Shown: one piece after another, positions 8,940 to 16,975 of the stretch
How the letters are laid out: each line of letters starts with the position of its first letter
How positions within the stretch are numbered: the first letter of the stretch is position 1
Made by a program: the position numbers and the translations under genes
Notes under the pieces: generated by a model
Databases searched by the model: none
Seen by the model: the letters and a program-made list of their open reading frames with translations, nothing else
What the model was told of the DNA's origin: nothing
DNA from: Citrifermentans bremense R1
GTDB lineage: Bacteria > Desulfobacterota > Desulfuromonadia > Geobacterales > Geobacteraceae
Assembly: GCF_000426865.1 (NCBI RefSeq)
Contig: NZ_AUGE01000011.1
Span: 1 to 64,000 of the forward strand
Reading direction: 5' to 3'
Length of the DNA stretch: 64,000 bases

Positions 8940-10222
8940 ATGGGAATCTTGTTCCAAGTTGAACTGAGCTTCATGCCGATTCCAGACATTTTGCAGTGGA
9001 TCGACATGAACCGTCTCACTTGCGTGGTTGCCATTACTCGCGAGAGCGACAGCGGCATAACGTTTTACCTTGAGAACGGAAAGCTGGTACTCGCCGGGTC
9101 CCAGAAAAAGGGGCTTCAGTTCGGCCAGTTCCTCGCCGCCTCAGGCGTGCTGCCCGAAGTGCAGGTATTCCAAGCGCTAACGGAAAGCAAGAGCAAAGGC
9201 ATTTCCCTCACCAGATACCTTGTTGAGACTTCCCTCGTATCTTCCAATGTCCTCGCCGATATCATGTCCGACCTGGTCGAGAAACTCCTCCTCGACTGCT
9301 CTCCAACAACGCCGGTTCAGTCACCATCACTACGCCGCTTCCCGAAATTCTTGCCGGTGGGCCGATTTCCCTGGAAACAGGGAGGGTCATCTTCAACGCA
9401 GTCAGGATCTACGACGAACAGAACAGGGACTCGCAGCAGCGGGATGAGGCGATCGAGGCCATCAACAAGCGGCTTTACAATGAGGATTTCCAGCTCCCGG
9501 TTCTCCCTGGCATGCTGATGCAGCTGATTTCGCTGATGGAAGATGAGAGGACCACGGTACAGGAGATGGTCAAACTGATCATGACGGATCAGGTCCTGAT
9601 CTCCCGCATCCTCAAGGTTGCCAACTCGGCTTTTTACTCAGCGTCGGGGCAGGTGGACTCGATTCACTACGCCATTGTCCGGCTTGGGATGCGTGAGGTG
9701 CTGAATATCGTGACCGGTATTCAGGTGCTCTCGATGCAGAACCGCGATATTCCCCAGGAGAAGTTCCAGGCGATCCTCGATGGCGCGTTGAAGACGGCTT
9801 TTCTCGCCAGCGGTCTGGCGAGGCAGCTGAGAGAGGATCCGGAAGAGGCGTTTCTTGGCGGGTTGCTACTTGATCTCGGCAAGACCGTGATACTGAGTGT
9901 GGCGAAGGATTTCGAGATAGACGAGTCGCTTTTCGATGAGCTCATGCATTCCCGGCATGCTGAAATCGGGGCGATGATAGCCAGAAAGTGGAATTACCCC
10001 GAGTCGATCCAGAATCTGATCCGCTACCATCACAACCGCAACTTCGGCGACATCGTCAACAAGATGATCGCGCTTCTCCAGATAGCGGATCAGGCAGTGC
10101 GGTCCCCGTCCGGAAAGGAGATAGATCCCGATCTGCTCGGTTCTCTCGGCCTCCCACTGGAAGCGGTTATGGAGGTCCATTCGAAGGCAATGGATTCCTT
10201 CAACCAGATAAAGTCCATGTAA
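8940..10222 (+). pseudogene. DUF4388-HDOD signalling protein with a frameshift
   Basis: The first part (8940 to about 9296) encodes a DUF4388 domain (PIPDILQWIDMNRLTCVVAI...LVEKLLLD). The second part, in another frame, continues directly with the expected linker (SNNAGSVTITTPLPEI) and a complete HDOD domain to 10222 (LPVLPGMLMQLI, ILKVANSAFY, AIVRLGMREVLNI). The frames join at GAC|CTG near 9294-9298 if one C is restored, so a single-base deletion at about 9296 explains everything. HDOD proteins act in signalling, usually with c-di-GMP or kinase networks. Translation of the second part alone from ATG 9512 is conceivable. A sequencing error is the main alternative to a true mutation. Confidence 0.75.
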
Positions 10223-10277
10223 AGGGATTTGGCCTCAAGGCAGTGAACGAAACGGAGAGGATTAGAGCGTAGAAGTG

Positions 10278-10314
10278 AAAAGCCCCCCTGGTTGTCGCCA
10301 GGGGGGCTTTTTTG
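10278..10314. terminator. Bidirectional intrinsic terminator
   Basis: A perfect stem AAAAGCCCCCCTGG / CCAGGGGGGCTTTT with a six-base loop is followed by a T-run and preceded by A residues. It lies 56 bases after the HDOD frame and touches the stop codon of the convergent gene, so it can serve both. Confidence 0.9.
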
Positions 10315-10923
10315 TTAGGGGTTAAGAGGGATGGGGTTGGACCAGGGGCCGGCCGTCTCTCCGCGCTTCCCCCTGATCCTGAGCCAGTTGAGTTTCGTGC
10401 GGTCCACTCCGATGATCGGTATTTTCAGGCATTTGGTCGACCATACCACCAGCCTCCAGTTTTCTTCCAAGCTGGGATCACCGTCGCAGGCCCAAATTTC
10501 ATATCCCCTTGCACCCATTATCTTGGCGACTGACGCTGCGGGATGACCCTTCGGGTCGAAACTAACCCTGAAATCCTTAGCACGCTCCAGGGTGGCGGAA
10601 ACGGTTGCTCTTTCGGCTGAGGGATTGAGACCGAACGCCTCCTGCAACGAGGGATCTTTCGCCGTGACCACCTTTGCCAAACCAAGAAGAAGGGAGAGGT
10701 TTTGGTCAATCAACTGGCGATCCTCCTCGCAGGCCTTGATCTTTTCGGGGTCTCCTCTCAAGTAGCCAGCAAAGTTGGTCGCGTAGCGTTCATGCAACTC
10801 GCTATAAAACGCAGGCGTGGGGATGAGCGATAACAAGCGGTTGAACATCTCCGTGTTAAAGGTCGCATTCATCGCTGCGGATTTAGACAACAATTCAGGA
10901 AGGCTCAATTTGGTCGTGGGCAT
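10315..10923 (-). CDS. Conserved-looking hypothetical protein
   Basis: 202 residues, no signal peptide or membrane segment. The N-terminal ~110 residues are helical and acidic. The C-terminal ~80 residues (VSFDPKGHPAASVAKIMGARGYEIWACDG...NWLRIRGKRGETAGPWSNPI) look like a beta-sandwich, and the end resembles the last strands of fibronectin type III-like domains found at the C-termini of some phage-like or structural proteins. I do not recognise the family. ATG 10923 is preferred: GGAGG lies six bases before it. The stop codon lies at the edge of the shared terminator. Confidence 0.65.
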   Translation of the reverse strand: MPTTKLSLPELLSKSAAMNATFNTEMFNRLLSLIPTPAFYSELHERYATNFAGYLRGDPEKIKACEEDRQLIDQNLSLLLGLAKVVTAKDPSLQEAFGLNPSAERATVSATLERAKDFRVSFDPKGHPAASVAKIMGARGYEIWACDGDPSLEENWRLVVWSTKCLKIPIIGVDRTKLNWLRIRGKRGETAGPWSNPIPLNP

Positions 10924-11063
10924 CTGCAACCTCCAGATGAATTTTTTTTAACGTACCGAAATAGTAGCCGGGCTTTCGGCGATGTCAAAAAAAAATATCG
11001 AGACCGGATAAAACACGATCAAAGTTGCTCCGCTTGCGCGCACACTCTGCTGGCAAAGTGGTC

Positions 11064-12320
11064 CTACTCTTCCGGTGGCCTGACCGCCTTGAAACTCCGG
11101 TACAAAGATAAATCGTAAATTATCTTGAGACCGCCAGCGAGAAAAAAAGGGATGTTCCAGAGGGCGGCATTGGCCAGAAACATCCCGGTGAACATAGGCG
11201 ACAACGCGGCCCCAGTGGTCCGGGCTACGCCTGTGATCCCGGCGGCAGCCGAAAGTTCGTCCGGGCTCACCACGGCCATCGTGTACGACTGCCGGGTCGG
11301 CACATCCATCTGCGAAATGCTGAACCTAAGCAGCAACACGGCGATGGCCAAAGGGAGGTTCGGCATCAGCGGCACCAATATCAGCAGGACGTTAGAGGGA
11401 AGGTGCGTGAACACCATGGTCCTGATCAGCCCGATCCTGGCGGCAACTCGCGCCGCAGCCAGGGCGGAGACGGCCGCAAGAATGTTGGCCACGAAGAAGA
11501 TGGCCCCGAGCAGCCCCGGGCTTACGCCGAAGCGGAGGTAGAACCAATAGGCCATGATGCTCTGAGGGATGAAGCCGCCGCCAAAGGCGTCGAGGGCAAA
11601 GAGCGCCGACATTTTGAGAACCAGGCGATAAGAGCGGTGCAGACCGAATCGCGCCGCAAAGAATGAAGGGGCTGTTGTCCCGGGGGTTCTGCTGTTCCTT
11701 GGCGCTTCCGCGGCCGGGGTCATCCTTCTGAACAAGACCCAGAGCACCGTCCCCACTGCGGCATAAACGACGAGAAGCACGCGGTAGCTGTCCACAGCGG
11801 CCCATCCGGCATTGATGAGTCCTTGCGCCAGACCTCCGCCAAAAACGGCCCCGACCGCGGAAGCGATGGAGCCGGCGAGATTGTACCAGGCGAAGACCTC
11901 GGTCCGAACCTCCTTCGAGACCAATTGGGTGAGCGATGCCTGCTCGATGGGCAGGAAGGGCCCCACCTCGTTCCCGCTCGGGCTTATGACACCGATTGTC
12001 GCGGCTAGCAGCAGCAACAGGAAATTCGTCGTCACCGCAAAGAGGAGACCGGCAAACAGCATCAAGCCTGCACCCACGACGAGCATGCGCTTTCTGCCGA
12101 AGCGATCGGCGATCCTGGTCAGCCAGAGCGAGATCACGGTATCGCCAACCAGAGTCAGGGTCAGCAGGAGGCCGATTCTCTTTGCCGAGATCCCGATGTG
12201 GTCAAGGTAGAGAACCAAAACAACCGCCAAAAACCCGTAGGCAAACATGCGCGCCATCCGGGTGACGAAGAGCAGTCTCCCATCCGGCGGCAATGACCGC
12301 AGGACCCGTAACCTCTCCAT
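11064..12320 (-). CDS. Major facilitator superfamily transporter
   Basis: 418 residues with about 12 hydrophobic helices in two halves. The MFS signature between helices 2 and 3 is visible as TRIADRFGRKRMLVVG. A charged central loop (RRMTPAAEAPRNSRTPG) separates the halves. A conserved NEVGPFLPIEQASLTQ region in helix 4/5 occurs in an uncharacterised subfamily, so the substrate is not predictable. The ATG at 12320 has GAGG six bases upstream; a GTG at 12344 would add eight residues. It lies 62 bases downstream of the LamG-like gene on the same strand, so co-transcription is possible. Confidence 0.85.
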   Translation of the reverse strand: MERLRVLRSLPPDGRLLFVTRMARMFAYGFLAVVLVLYLDHIGISAKRIGLLLTLTLVGDTVISLWLTRIADRFGRKRMLVVGAGLMLFAGLLFAVTTNFLLLLLAATIGVISPSGNEVGPFLPIEQASLTQLVSKEVRTEVFAWYNLAGSIASAVGAVFGGGLAQGLINAGWAAVDSYRVLLVVYAAVGTVLWVLFRRMTPAAEAPRNSRTPGTTAPSFFAARFGLHRSYRLVLKMSALFALDAFGGGFIPQSIMAYWFYLRFGVSPGLLGAIFFVANILAAVSALAAARVAARIGLIRTMVFTHLPSNVLLILVPLMPNLPLAIAVLLLRFSISQMDVPTRQSYTMAVVSPDELSAAAGITGVARTTGAALSPMFTGMFLANAALWNIPFFLAGGLKIIYDLSLYRSFKAVRPPEE

Positions 12321-12381
12321 ATCAGGCCTCGAAGGCTCGGGCACGTCTAATCCGCTGCATCGAACCCTCCTTGTGTCCCAT

Positions 12382-13047
12382 CTACTGTGCCGTCGCCTTC
12401 ACGTCGTCGAAGCAGGTCACCGAATCCGCCTTGGTCCAGAGCCCGATCTTGCCGGCTTTGAAGGTATCGTCACGAGTCTCCACTACCAGCTTGCCGTTCA
12501 GGTAACCCCGGATGTCGTTCCCTTTTGCTTCCACGCGTAATTCCTGCCATTTCCCCGATACCACCTTGGCCGACCCTTCATTGAGAGTATGGCGCGATCC
12601 GGCCACGTACTTGTAGATGTTCACGTTGTCCTCCAACGCATTGGCGCGGAGGATGTAGAAATTGTCTTCATCCTGGATGCGGAAAATGATCCCGGCAGCG
12701 CGGTCCCCGCTGCCGGAGACGGGCTTGAACCGGGTCGAGACGGTAAAGTCGGCGAAGATCTTGTCGCTCAATGCGATGGCTGGAAACGATGCCGACGCGG
12801 TTTGGCAAAGGGCTTGCGGCGAACTCGGCGCATCGCCTTCGGCTTTCACCGACCAGGTGCCGCTGAAGGGATATGCCCCAGCCGGGACACTCCCCGCCTT
12901 TTCCTTGTCGAAAGACCATTGCGCGTTCTGGCCGGGCGCCACCCCCCGGGCTTTGGGTTGAGATTCATCAGCGGCATCCGAACTTATGCATATTCCAAGT
13001 ACGAATGCCGCCACGGTGATTCCTATCCCTACGAATGCTCGTTTCAT
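12382..13047 (-). CDS. Exported LamG/concanavalin-like domain protein
   Basis: 221 residues. A signal peptide (MKRAFVGIGITVAAFVLGICISSDAA) is followed by a single jelly-roll domain of the 3-keto-disaccharide hydrolase (DUF1080)/LamG type: residues ~65-215 contain SDKIFADFTVSTRFKPVSG, RAAGIIFRIQDEDNFYILRANALEDNVNIYK-type strands, GKWQELRVEAKGNDIRGYLNGK and KAGKIGLWTKADSVTCFDDV. This fold binds or cleaves polysaccharide; no catalytic residues can be assigned. The start has AAGGAG upstream. The 5' region carries an unusual phased repeat array (13142-13275), which may regulate it. Confidence 0.75.
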   Translation of the reverse strand: MKRAFVGIGITVAAFVLGICISSDAADESQPKARGVAPGQNAQWSFDKEKAGSVPAGAYPFSGTWSVKAEGDAPSSPQALCQTASASFPAIALSDKIFADFTVSTRFKPVSGSGDRAAGIIFRIQDEDNFYILRANALEDNVNIYKYVAGSRHTLNEGSAKVVSGKWQELRVEAKGNDIRGYLNGKLVVETRDDTFKAGKIGLWTKADSVTCFDDVKATAQ

Positions 13048-13141
13048 GACCTTACTCCTTTGCTGCCATATTTTCCGGATGATGCTGAAATTATAACAGT
13101 CTCCAGTGTCCCCGTCCCCCCCTGCATCTTCCCAACCCCGG

Positions 13142-13275
13142 AAATGACGTATTTTTTGCGAATATGTCATTTTTGAATCCAAAAGTGACGCATTTGAAAA
13201 AAATATGTCATTTTTGAATCAGAATATGACGGATTTGAATTCAAATATGACACATTTGAAAAAAATATGACGTTT
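13142..13275. repeat. Seven phased imperfect repeats, period ~20.5 bp
   Basis: TG(A/T)C cores followed by an ATTTGAA-like tail begin at 13145, 13165, 13186, 13206, 13227, 13248 and 13268. Spacings are 20, 21, 20, 21, 21 and 20 bases. The approximate unit is AATATGACGCATTTGAA. Two helical turns per unit put every copy on the same face of the DNA, with A/T tracts in phase. The array sits about 95-230 bases upstream of the LamG-like gene and before the riboswitch region. It is probably a multi-site regulator-binding or bent-DNA element; the binding protein is unknown. Confidence 0.75.
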
Positions 13276-13519
13276 CCGCTCCGAATAAGGCTTTTCCCTT
13301 GGCCTGTCAAATCCTTCGTGTAAATGGTCAGTGTTACCGGTCCGCAAGAAAATGATCTCCACCCGGCGGTGCGGCATCCGGCCGGCAAAACTGCTGCAGC
13401 TAGGCCAGGTTGCGGGTACAGACTGATGGGAGATTTCGCCGGGCGGGAAGGAAAATTTAGAAAATTTTGTTGACAATTCCTCATCCACAGGTATTATCCC
13501 CGCAACTTAAACTTAGATA

Positions 13520-13627
13520 GACGACAATACTCAACCATCCGCGAGGATGGGGCGGAAAGCCTATAGGGTCTCACCGAGACAGCCGGGTTGCCGAAATATC
13601 ACAGATATTCGGCCCCGGCTTTTTTTG
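13520..13627 (+). promoter_or_regulatory. GEMM-I riboswitch 1 (cGAMP/c-di-GMP type) with terminator
   Basis: The aptamer runs from ACAATACTCAACC through a P2 stem capped by a GCGA tetraloop (CCATCC-GCGA-GGATGG), then GGCGGAAAGCC, a second hairpin (GGTCTC/GAGAC) and the conserved AGCCGGGTTGCCGAA. Its 3' half can instead form AGCCGGG...CCCGGCT followed by T6, an intrinsic terminator (13581-13626). GEMM-I RNAs sense c-di-GMP; Geobacter variants (GEMM-Ib) prefer 3',3'-cGAMP. The usual GGG of the 5' strand is absent here, which fits the cGAMP class, but the ligand is inference. Confidence 0.88.
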
Positions 13628-13705
13628 TGTCCATTGATCAAGTGGGGGGCAAGTCGCAGGAGGCGCCTTGAAGGGCGCGGGCATGATGTAAAAACAGTGG
13701 TGGTA

Positions 13706-13814
13706 CACGATAATACTCAACCATCCGCGAGGATGGGGCGGAAAGCCTATTGGGTCTCTCTGAGACAGCCGGGTTGCCGAAATATCACACGATATCGGCT
13801 CCCGGCTTTTTTTG
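13706..13814 (+). promoter_or_regulatory. GEMM-I riboswitch 2, tandem copy with terminator
   Basis: This is nearly identical to the first copy over about 75 bases. They differ mainly in the second hairpin (TATTGGGTCTCTCTGAGAC versus TATAGGGTCTCACCGAGAC), where pairing is kept. Its terminator is 13767-13813 (AGCCGGG...CCCGGC then T7). The two units are 187 bases apart. Two full switch-plus-terminator units in series would give a sharper, digital-like response for the L,D-transpeptidase gene downstream. Confidence 0.88.
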
Positions 13815-14031
13815 TGCCCCGAATCCCGGACCGTTCAACGGGGAATCAGGAGAATTTCCGGGAGCGTCGCTCTCGGTCCCCCCCTTCAGTTCCATATGTT
13901 GCAGCTTCACCCACCCCCCGTCCCCCTCCCGTCAAGGGAGGGGAGGATACGAAGTGGGCCGCCGCCAAAGAGCAAACCCGGTAAGGGTTCCCGAACCCCT
14001 TAACCGCCTGTGAGGAAAGGGCAGTTCCAGC

Positions 14032-15354
14032 ATGCATCGAATTTTAGATCCGCCAATCATAGAAAAAGCTCTTCGTCTTCTGTTCCTCTGCGCTCTCGTC
14101 CTGTTTCTCAACGGATGTGTCGCCATGCAGAGGGCTCCCGAGCAATCGTTGCTACCGCCGGTTCCCATGCAAAAGGAGATCGAGCGGAACGTCTTCCCGG
14201 TAGCCGGAGGTGAGGACCTGATCGGCACCTTGGCAGTGGTGAGGCTTGAAAAGGGGGACACCCTGCCCGACATCGCCAGACACTTCAGCCTTGGGATCAA
14301 CGCAATCAGCGCTGCCAACCCAGGTGTCGATGTATGGGTCCCTGAACCGGGAAAGGAGGTCATCCTCCCTTTGAGTTTCATCCTCCCGGATGCTCCCCGT
14401 AAAGGCATCGTGATCAACTTGGCCACCATGCGGCTTTTCCGTTTCAAGGAAGATGGTAAAGCGCAAGTGGTGTCGACCTACCCTGTCGGTGTCGGCACCG
14501 CGGAGCGCCCGACGCCTACAGGCAAAATGCGCATTGAACGCAAGACTGCCCTGCCCACTTGGCACGTACCCGCTTCAATTGCCGAGGATCATAGAAAAAA
14601 AGGAGATCTTCTCCCCGCGAAGGTTCCGCCGGGACCTGAGAACCCTTTGGGTGAGCGCGCACTATACCTGAGCAAAGCGGGATATCTGATTCATGGCACC
14701 AACAAGCCGGCCAGCATAGGTCTTAAGGCAACAAACGGGTGCCTGCGGCTCTACCCCGAGAATGTGATGACGCTTTACGAGGAGACGCCGGTCAATACCC
14801 CGGTGCTCATCGTCAACCAGCCATATCTCGTGGGGCAGCGTGATGGTGTCCTTTACCTTGAGGCTCATGCGCCCCTGGAAAGCTCTGGTGTTCCGGAGTT
14901 GGAGAAGGTGACGGCACAACTGAGAAAGTTGGAAAAGAAATACGGACGCTCACTTGACTGGGAAAAAATCCGTAAAGTGCAAACCGAGGCCAGAGGTGTC
15001 CCTGTCCCCATCTTGGCCTTTGGTCCGGATAGGGCAAAAGATAGCCTGAAGACCGTTAACGTCGAGCGCCCGCTACAAATGTTCGGCGCGCCTGAGGTAC
15101 CCGAGCTCAAACGGGATGCCTGGTATGTTTTGGCTGCCAATGTGGGCGGGGAGATCGAGGCTCGGAGGCTAGCAGCCATTATCAACCACCAGGGGCCGCC
15201 CATCCCGGCACGGGTGCTGCCGCAAAGCAGCAATAGCTACCATGTCATCGCCGGTCCTTTCGATAACGCCGGCTTGGCCAAAGAGGCGGTCAGGCGGCTG
15301 AAGCTCGACCTGGAACTCGACGGCATAGTGATAGACCCGGTCAAGAAGATATAG
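14032..15354 (+). CDS. L,D-transpeptidase lipoprotein with LysM-like and SPOR-like domains
   Basis: 440 residues. A lipoprotein signal ends in LFLNGC (Cys29). Residues ~65-110 resemble a LysM repeat (VVRLEKGDTLPDIARHFSLGINAISAANP). Residues ~120-260 are a YkuD catalytic domain with His221 and the active Cys237 in TNGCLRLYPEN. Residues ~360-440 look like a SPOR peptidoglycan-binding domain (AWYVLAANVGGEIEARRLA...YHVIAGPFDNAGLAKEAVRRL). The family forms 3-3 peptidoglycan cross-links or attaches lipoproteins to peptidoglycan in the periplasm. It lies directly downstream of two riboswitches. A murein-lipoprotein-like gene and a second transpeptidase follow. Confidence 0.9.
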   Translation: MHRILDPPIIEKALRLLFLCALVLFLNGCVAMQRAPEQSLLPPVPMQKEIERNVFPVAGGEDLIGTLAVVRLEKGDTLPDIARHFSLGINAISAANPGVDVWVPEPGKEVILPLSFILPDAPRKGIVINLATMRLFRFKEDGKAQVVSTYPVGVGTAERPTPTGKMRIERKTALPTWHVPASIAEDHRKKGDLLPAKVPPGPENPLGERALYLSKAGYLIHGTNKPASIGLKATNGCLRLYPENVMTLYEETPVNTPVLIVNQPYLVGQRDGVLYLEAHAPLESSGVPELEKVTAQLRKLEKKYGRSLDWEKIRKVQTEARGVPVPILAFGPDRAKDSLKTVNVERPLQMFGAPEVPELKRDAWYVLAANVGGEIEARRLAAIINHQGPPIPARVLPQSSNSYHVIAGPFDNAGLAKEAVRRLKLDLELDGIVIDPVKKI

Positions 15355-15395
15355 GTGTTCCTGTCTGCGCCATGTGCAGGGGGGATGTTGTGAAC

Positions 15396-15413
15396 TTCAC
15401 GCCAATGCGTGAA
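15396..15413 (+). other. Short hairpin before the lipoprotein gene
   Basis: TTCACGC-CAAT-GCGTGAA forms a perfect seven-base-pair stem in the 88-base gap between the first transpeptidase and the lipoprotein. No T-run follows, so it is more likely an mRNA-stabilising or processing structure than a terminator. Confidence 0.4.
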
Positions 15414-15442
15414 TAAACCCGCAATAAAGGAGGTAATTAGTT

Positions 15443-15808
15443 ATGAAAAAAGGTGCACTGTTGATCACGATGTTGTTGGTTTCGGCTGTTACCATGGCAG
15501 GATGTGCGACATCCGGGGACCTCGCGAGAGTGGAGACCCAGGAAAGGGCGCTCGGCGCTAAGGCCGATCAGGCGTTGCAGGAAGCACAAGCTGCCAAGGC
15601 CACGGCGGATGCGGCTAAGACACAGGCCGATGCCGCGGCACTTCGCGCGGAAAACGCGGCCAAAGCGGCAGAGGAAAGAGAAAGGCTCGCAGCTGAGAAG
15701 GAAAAGCTTGCCGCAGAGAAGGAGCAGGCCGCCGCAGAGCGGGAAAAAGTGGCAAATGAAAAGGGAGAGAGGGCTGATGCCGCTTTCTACAAGTCGATGA
15801 GGAAGTAG
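15443..15808 (+). CDS. Braun-type (Lpp/OprI-like) murein lipoprotein
   Basis: 121 residues. The signal ends in the lipobox TMAGC (Cys21). The mature part is one long Ala/Glu/Lys-rich helix with heptad alanines (residues ~30-110), an alanine zipper like OprI and Lpp. The C-terminus, FYKSMRK, ends in Arg-Lys like E. coli Lpp (YRK), whose terminal Lys is joined to peptidoglycan by L,D-transpeptidases. Both neighbouring genes encode such enzymes. The predicted role is therefore an outer-membrane-to-peptidoglycan tether, inferred from sequence plus context. AAGGAGG precedes the ATG. Confidence 0.8.
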   Translation: MKKGALLITMLLVSAVTMAGCATSGDLARVETQERALGAKADQALQEAQAAKATADAAKTQADAAALRAENAAKAAEERERLAAEKEKLAAEKEQAAAEREKVANEKGERADAAFYKSMRK

Positions 15809-15871
15809 ATTTGCTTCAACGCAAGCTCCAGCTTGCCATCCGTGGGAAGCTGGAGCTTCGTCCTGGCATTG

Positions 15872-15897
15872 CGTTCCCAAGGTGGACCTTGGGAACG
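15872..15897. repeat. Dispersed palindrome, family A (copy 1)
   Basis: CGTTCCCAAGG-TGGA-CCTTGGGAACG is a near-perfect palindrome. Further copies are at 21028-21052 and 31514-31539. Beside it are a GAAGCTGGAGCTTC hairpin and a CCCCCCTTTGCAAAGGGG palindrome (about 15908-15926) that also recurs near 20918-20941. It is probably a REP-like element. Confidence 0.7.
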
Positions 15898-15952
15898 AGA
15901 TACATCTCCCCCCTTTGCAAAGGGGAACGAAGGGGATTTCTTGGGTGAAGGG

Positions 15953-16948
15953 ATGAGGGAAGTGAGAAGAGTAAGCAGAAATTGGGAGCAGCTTTGCCTT
16001 TTTGTTGTGCTCGCTACGATACTTTTTACCGGGGGGGGGTGCAGCCATCTTGACGGAACCTTCGGGGGCGGATCGGCATTCGAAGAAGCGAACAGCCATT
16101 TCGTCCTGCGAGATTACCAGGCTGCGCTGAAGGGGTACGAACTGGCCTCGAAGAAGTATCCCACGACCGGGGACAGGGCTTTATTCGAGATGGGCATCAT
16201 CCTCTCTCATCCGGACAACCCGCAGAAGGAATATGGCAAAGCGCTGGATTGCTATCGAACCTTGATAAAGGAGTATCCCCGCAGCAGCTACAGGCAGGAC
16301 AGCGAGATGATGGTTTTTTACCTCGTCAACGTGACCATCAAGGACAAGCTAATCGACTCACAGAGAAACGAAATCGAGGTTCTTCAGCGAGAGGTCCAGA
16401 ACCAGCGCCAGGAGGCAAGAGCCCTGCAGCTGGAGATCGAGAAGAAGGTGGGTGAAATTGCGGTTTTGCAACAAGAGATTGCGGCACAGGAAGAAGAGAT
16501 CTCTCCGCCTCCAGTGCCGACGGGACCGGCGGACAAGGTACTGATAGAAAAGAAGGAACGTCGCTTGACCTTGTTGTCGAAGGGTGAGGTGATCAAAAGC
16601 TATAAGATCTCGCTCGGGGAAAACCCGAATGGCCCCAAGGAGAGGCAGGGCGACAACAAGACTCCTGAGGGGATCTACCGCATCGATTCTAGAAACAACG
16701 ACAGCCAGTATCACCTCTCCCTTCATATCTCCTACCCCAACGAGCAGGACAAAAAGCGAGCGAAGCAACTGGGCGTTGCTCCCGGCGGCAACATCATGAT
16801 TCACGGCATGCGGAATGGCTTCTCGTGGTTTGGGGAGCACCACACCTCGATTGACTGGACCAAGGGATGCATCGCGGTAACGGACGAGGAAATACAGGAG
16901 ATCGCAGAATTAGTACCAATCGGGACTGTCGTCGAGATAATGCCGTAG
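15953..16948 (+). CDS. L,D-transpeptidase lipoprotein with coiled coil (YafK/ErfK type)
   Basis: 331 residues. The lipoprotein signal ends in FTGGGC (Cys30). Residues ~40-110 contain a TPR-like segment (FEEANSHFVLRDYQAALKGYELASKK...). A coiled coil follows at ~125-180 (RNEIEVLQREVQNQRQEARAL...VLQQEIAAQEEE). The C-terminal YkuD domain (~190-330) has His284 in IMIHGMRNG and Cys306 in WTKGCIAV, both intact. It would act in the periplasm from the outer or inner membrane. It may attach the upstream lipoprotein to peptidoglycan or reverse that link, as YafK-like enzymes do; sequence alone cannot decide. The ATG at 15953 is taken; a GTG at 15962 with GAGGGA upstream is also possible. Confidence 0.87.
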   Translation: MREVRRVSRNWEQLCLFVVLATILFTGGGCSHLDGTFGGGSAFEEANSHFVLRDYQAALKGYELASKKYPTTGDRALFEMGIILSHPDNPQKEYGKALDCYRTLIKEYPRSSYRQDSEMMVFYLVNVTIKDKLIDSQRNEIEVLQREVQNQRQEARALQLEIEKKVGEIAVLQQEIAAQEEEISPPPVPTGPADKVLIEKKERRLTLLSKGEVIKSYKISLGENPNGPKERQGDNKTPEGIYRIDSRNNDSQYHLSLHISYPNEQDKKRAKQLGVAPGGNIMIHGMRNGFSWFGEHHTSIDWTKGCIAVTDEEIQEIAELVPIGTVVEIMP

Positions 16949-16975
16949 CAGCTTACGCACACGTTCCCGCACCGT

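Noticed and set aside
9290-9300. Programmed frameshift in the DUF4388-HDOD gene
   Set aside because: No slippery heptamer or downstream pseudoknot is evident. A single-base deletion or sequencing error is simpler.
13142-13275. CRISPR-like array
   Set aside because: The period is only 20-21 bases, units are imperfect and there are no unique spacers or cas genes. A phased binding-site array fits better.
13520-13814. Plain tandem duplication
   Set aside because: The conserved parts match the GEMM-I aptamer, compensatory changes keep the second hairpin paired, and each copy has its own terminator, so these are functional riboswitches.
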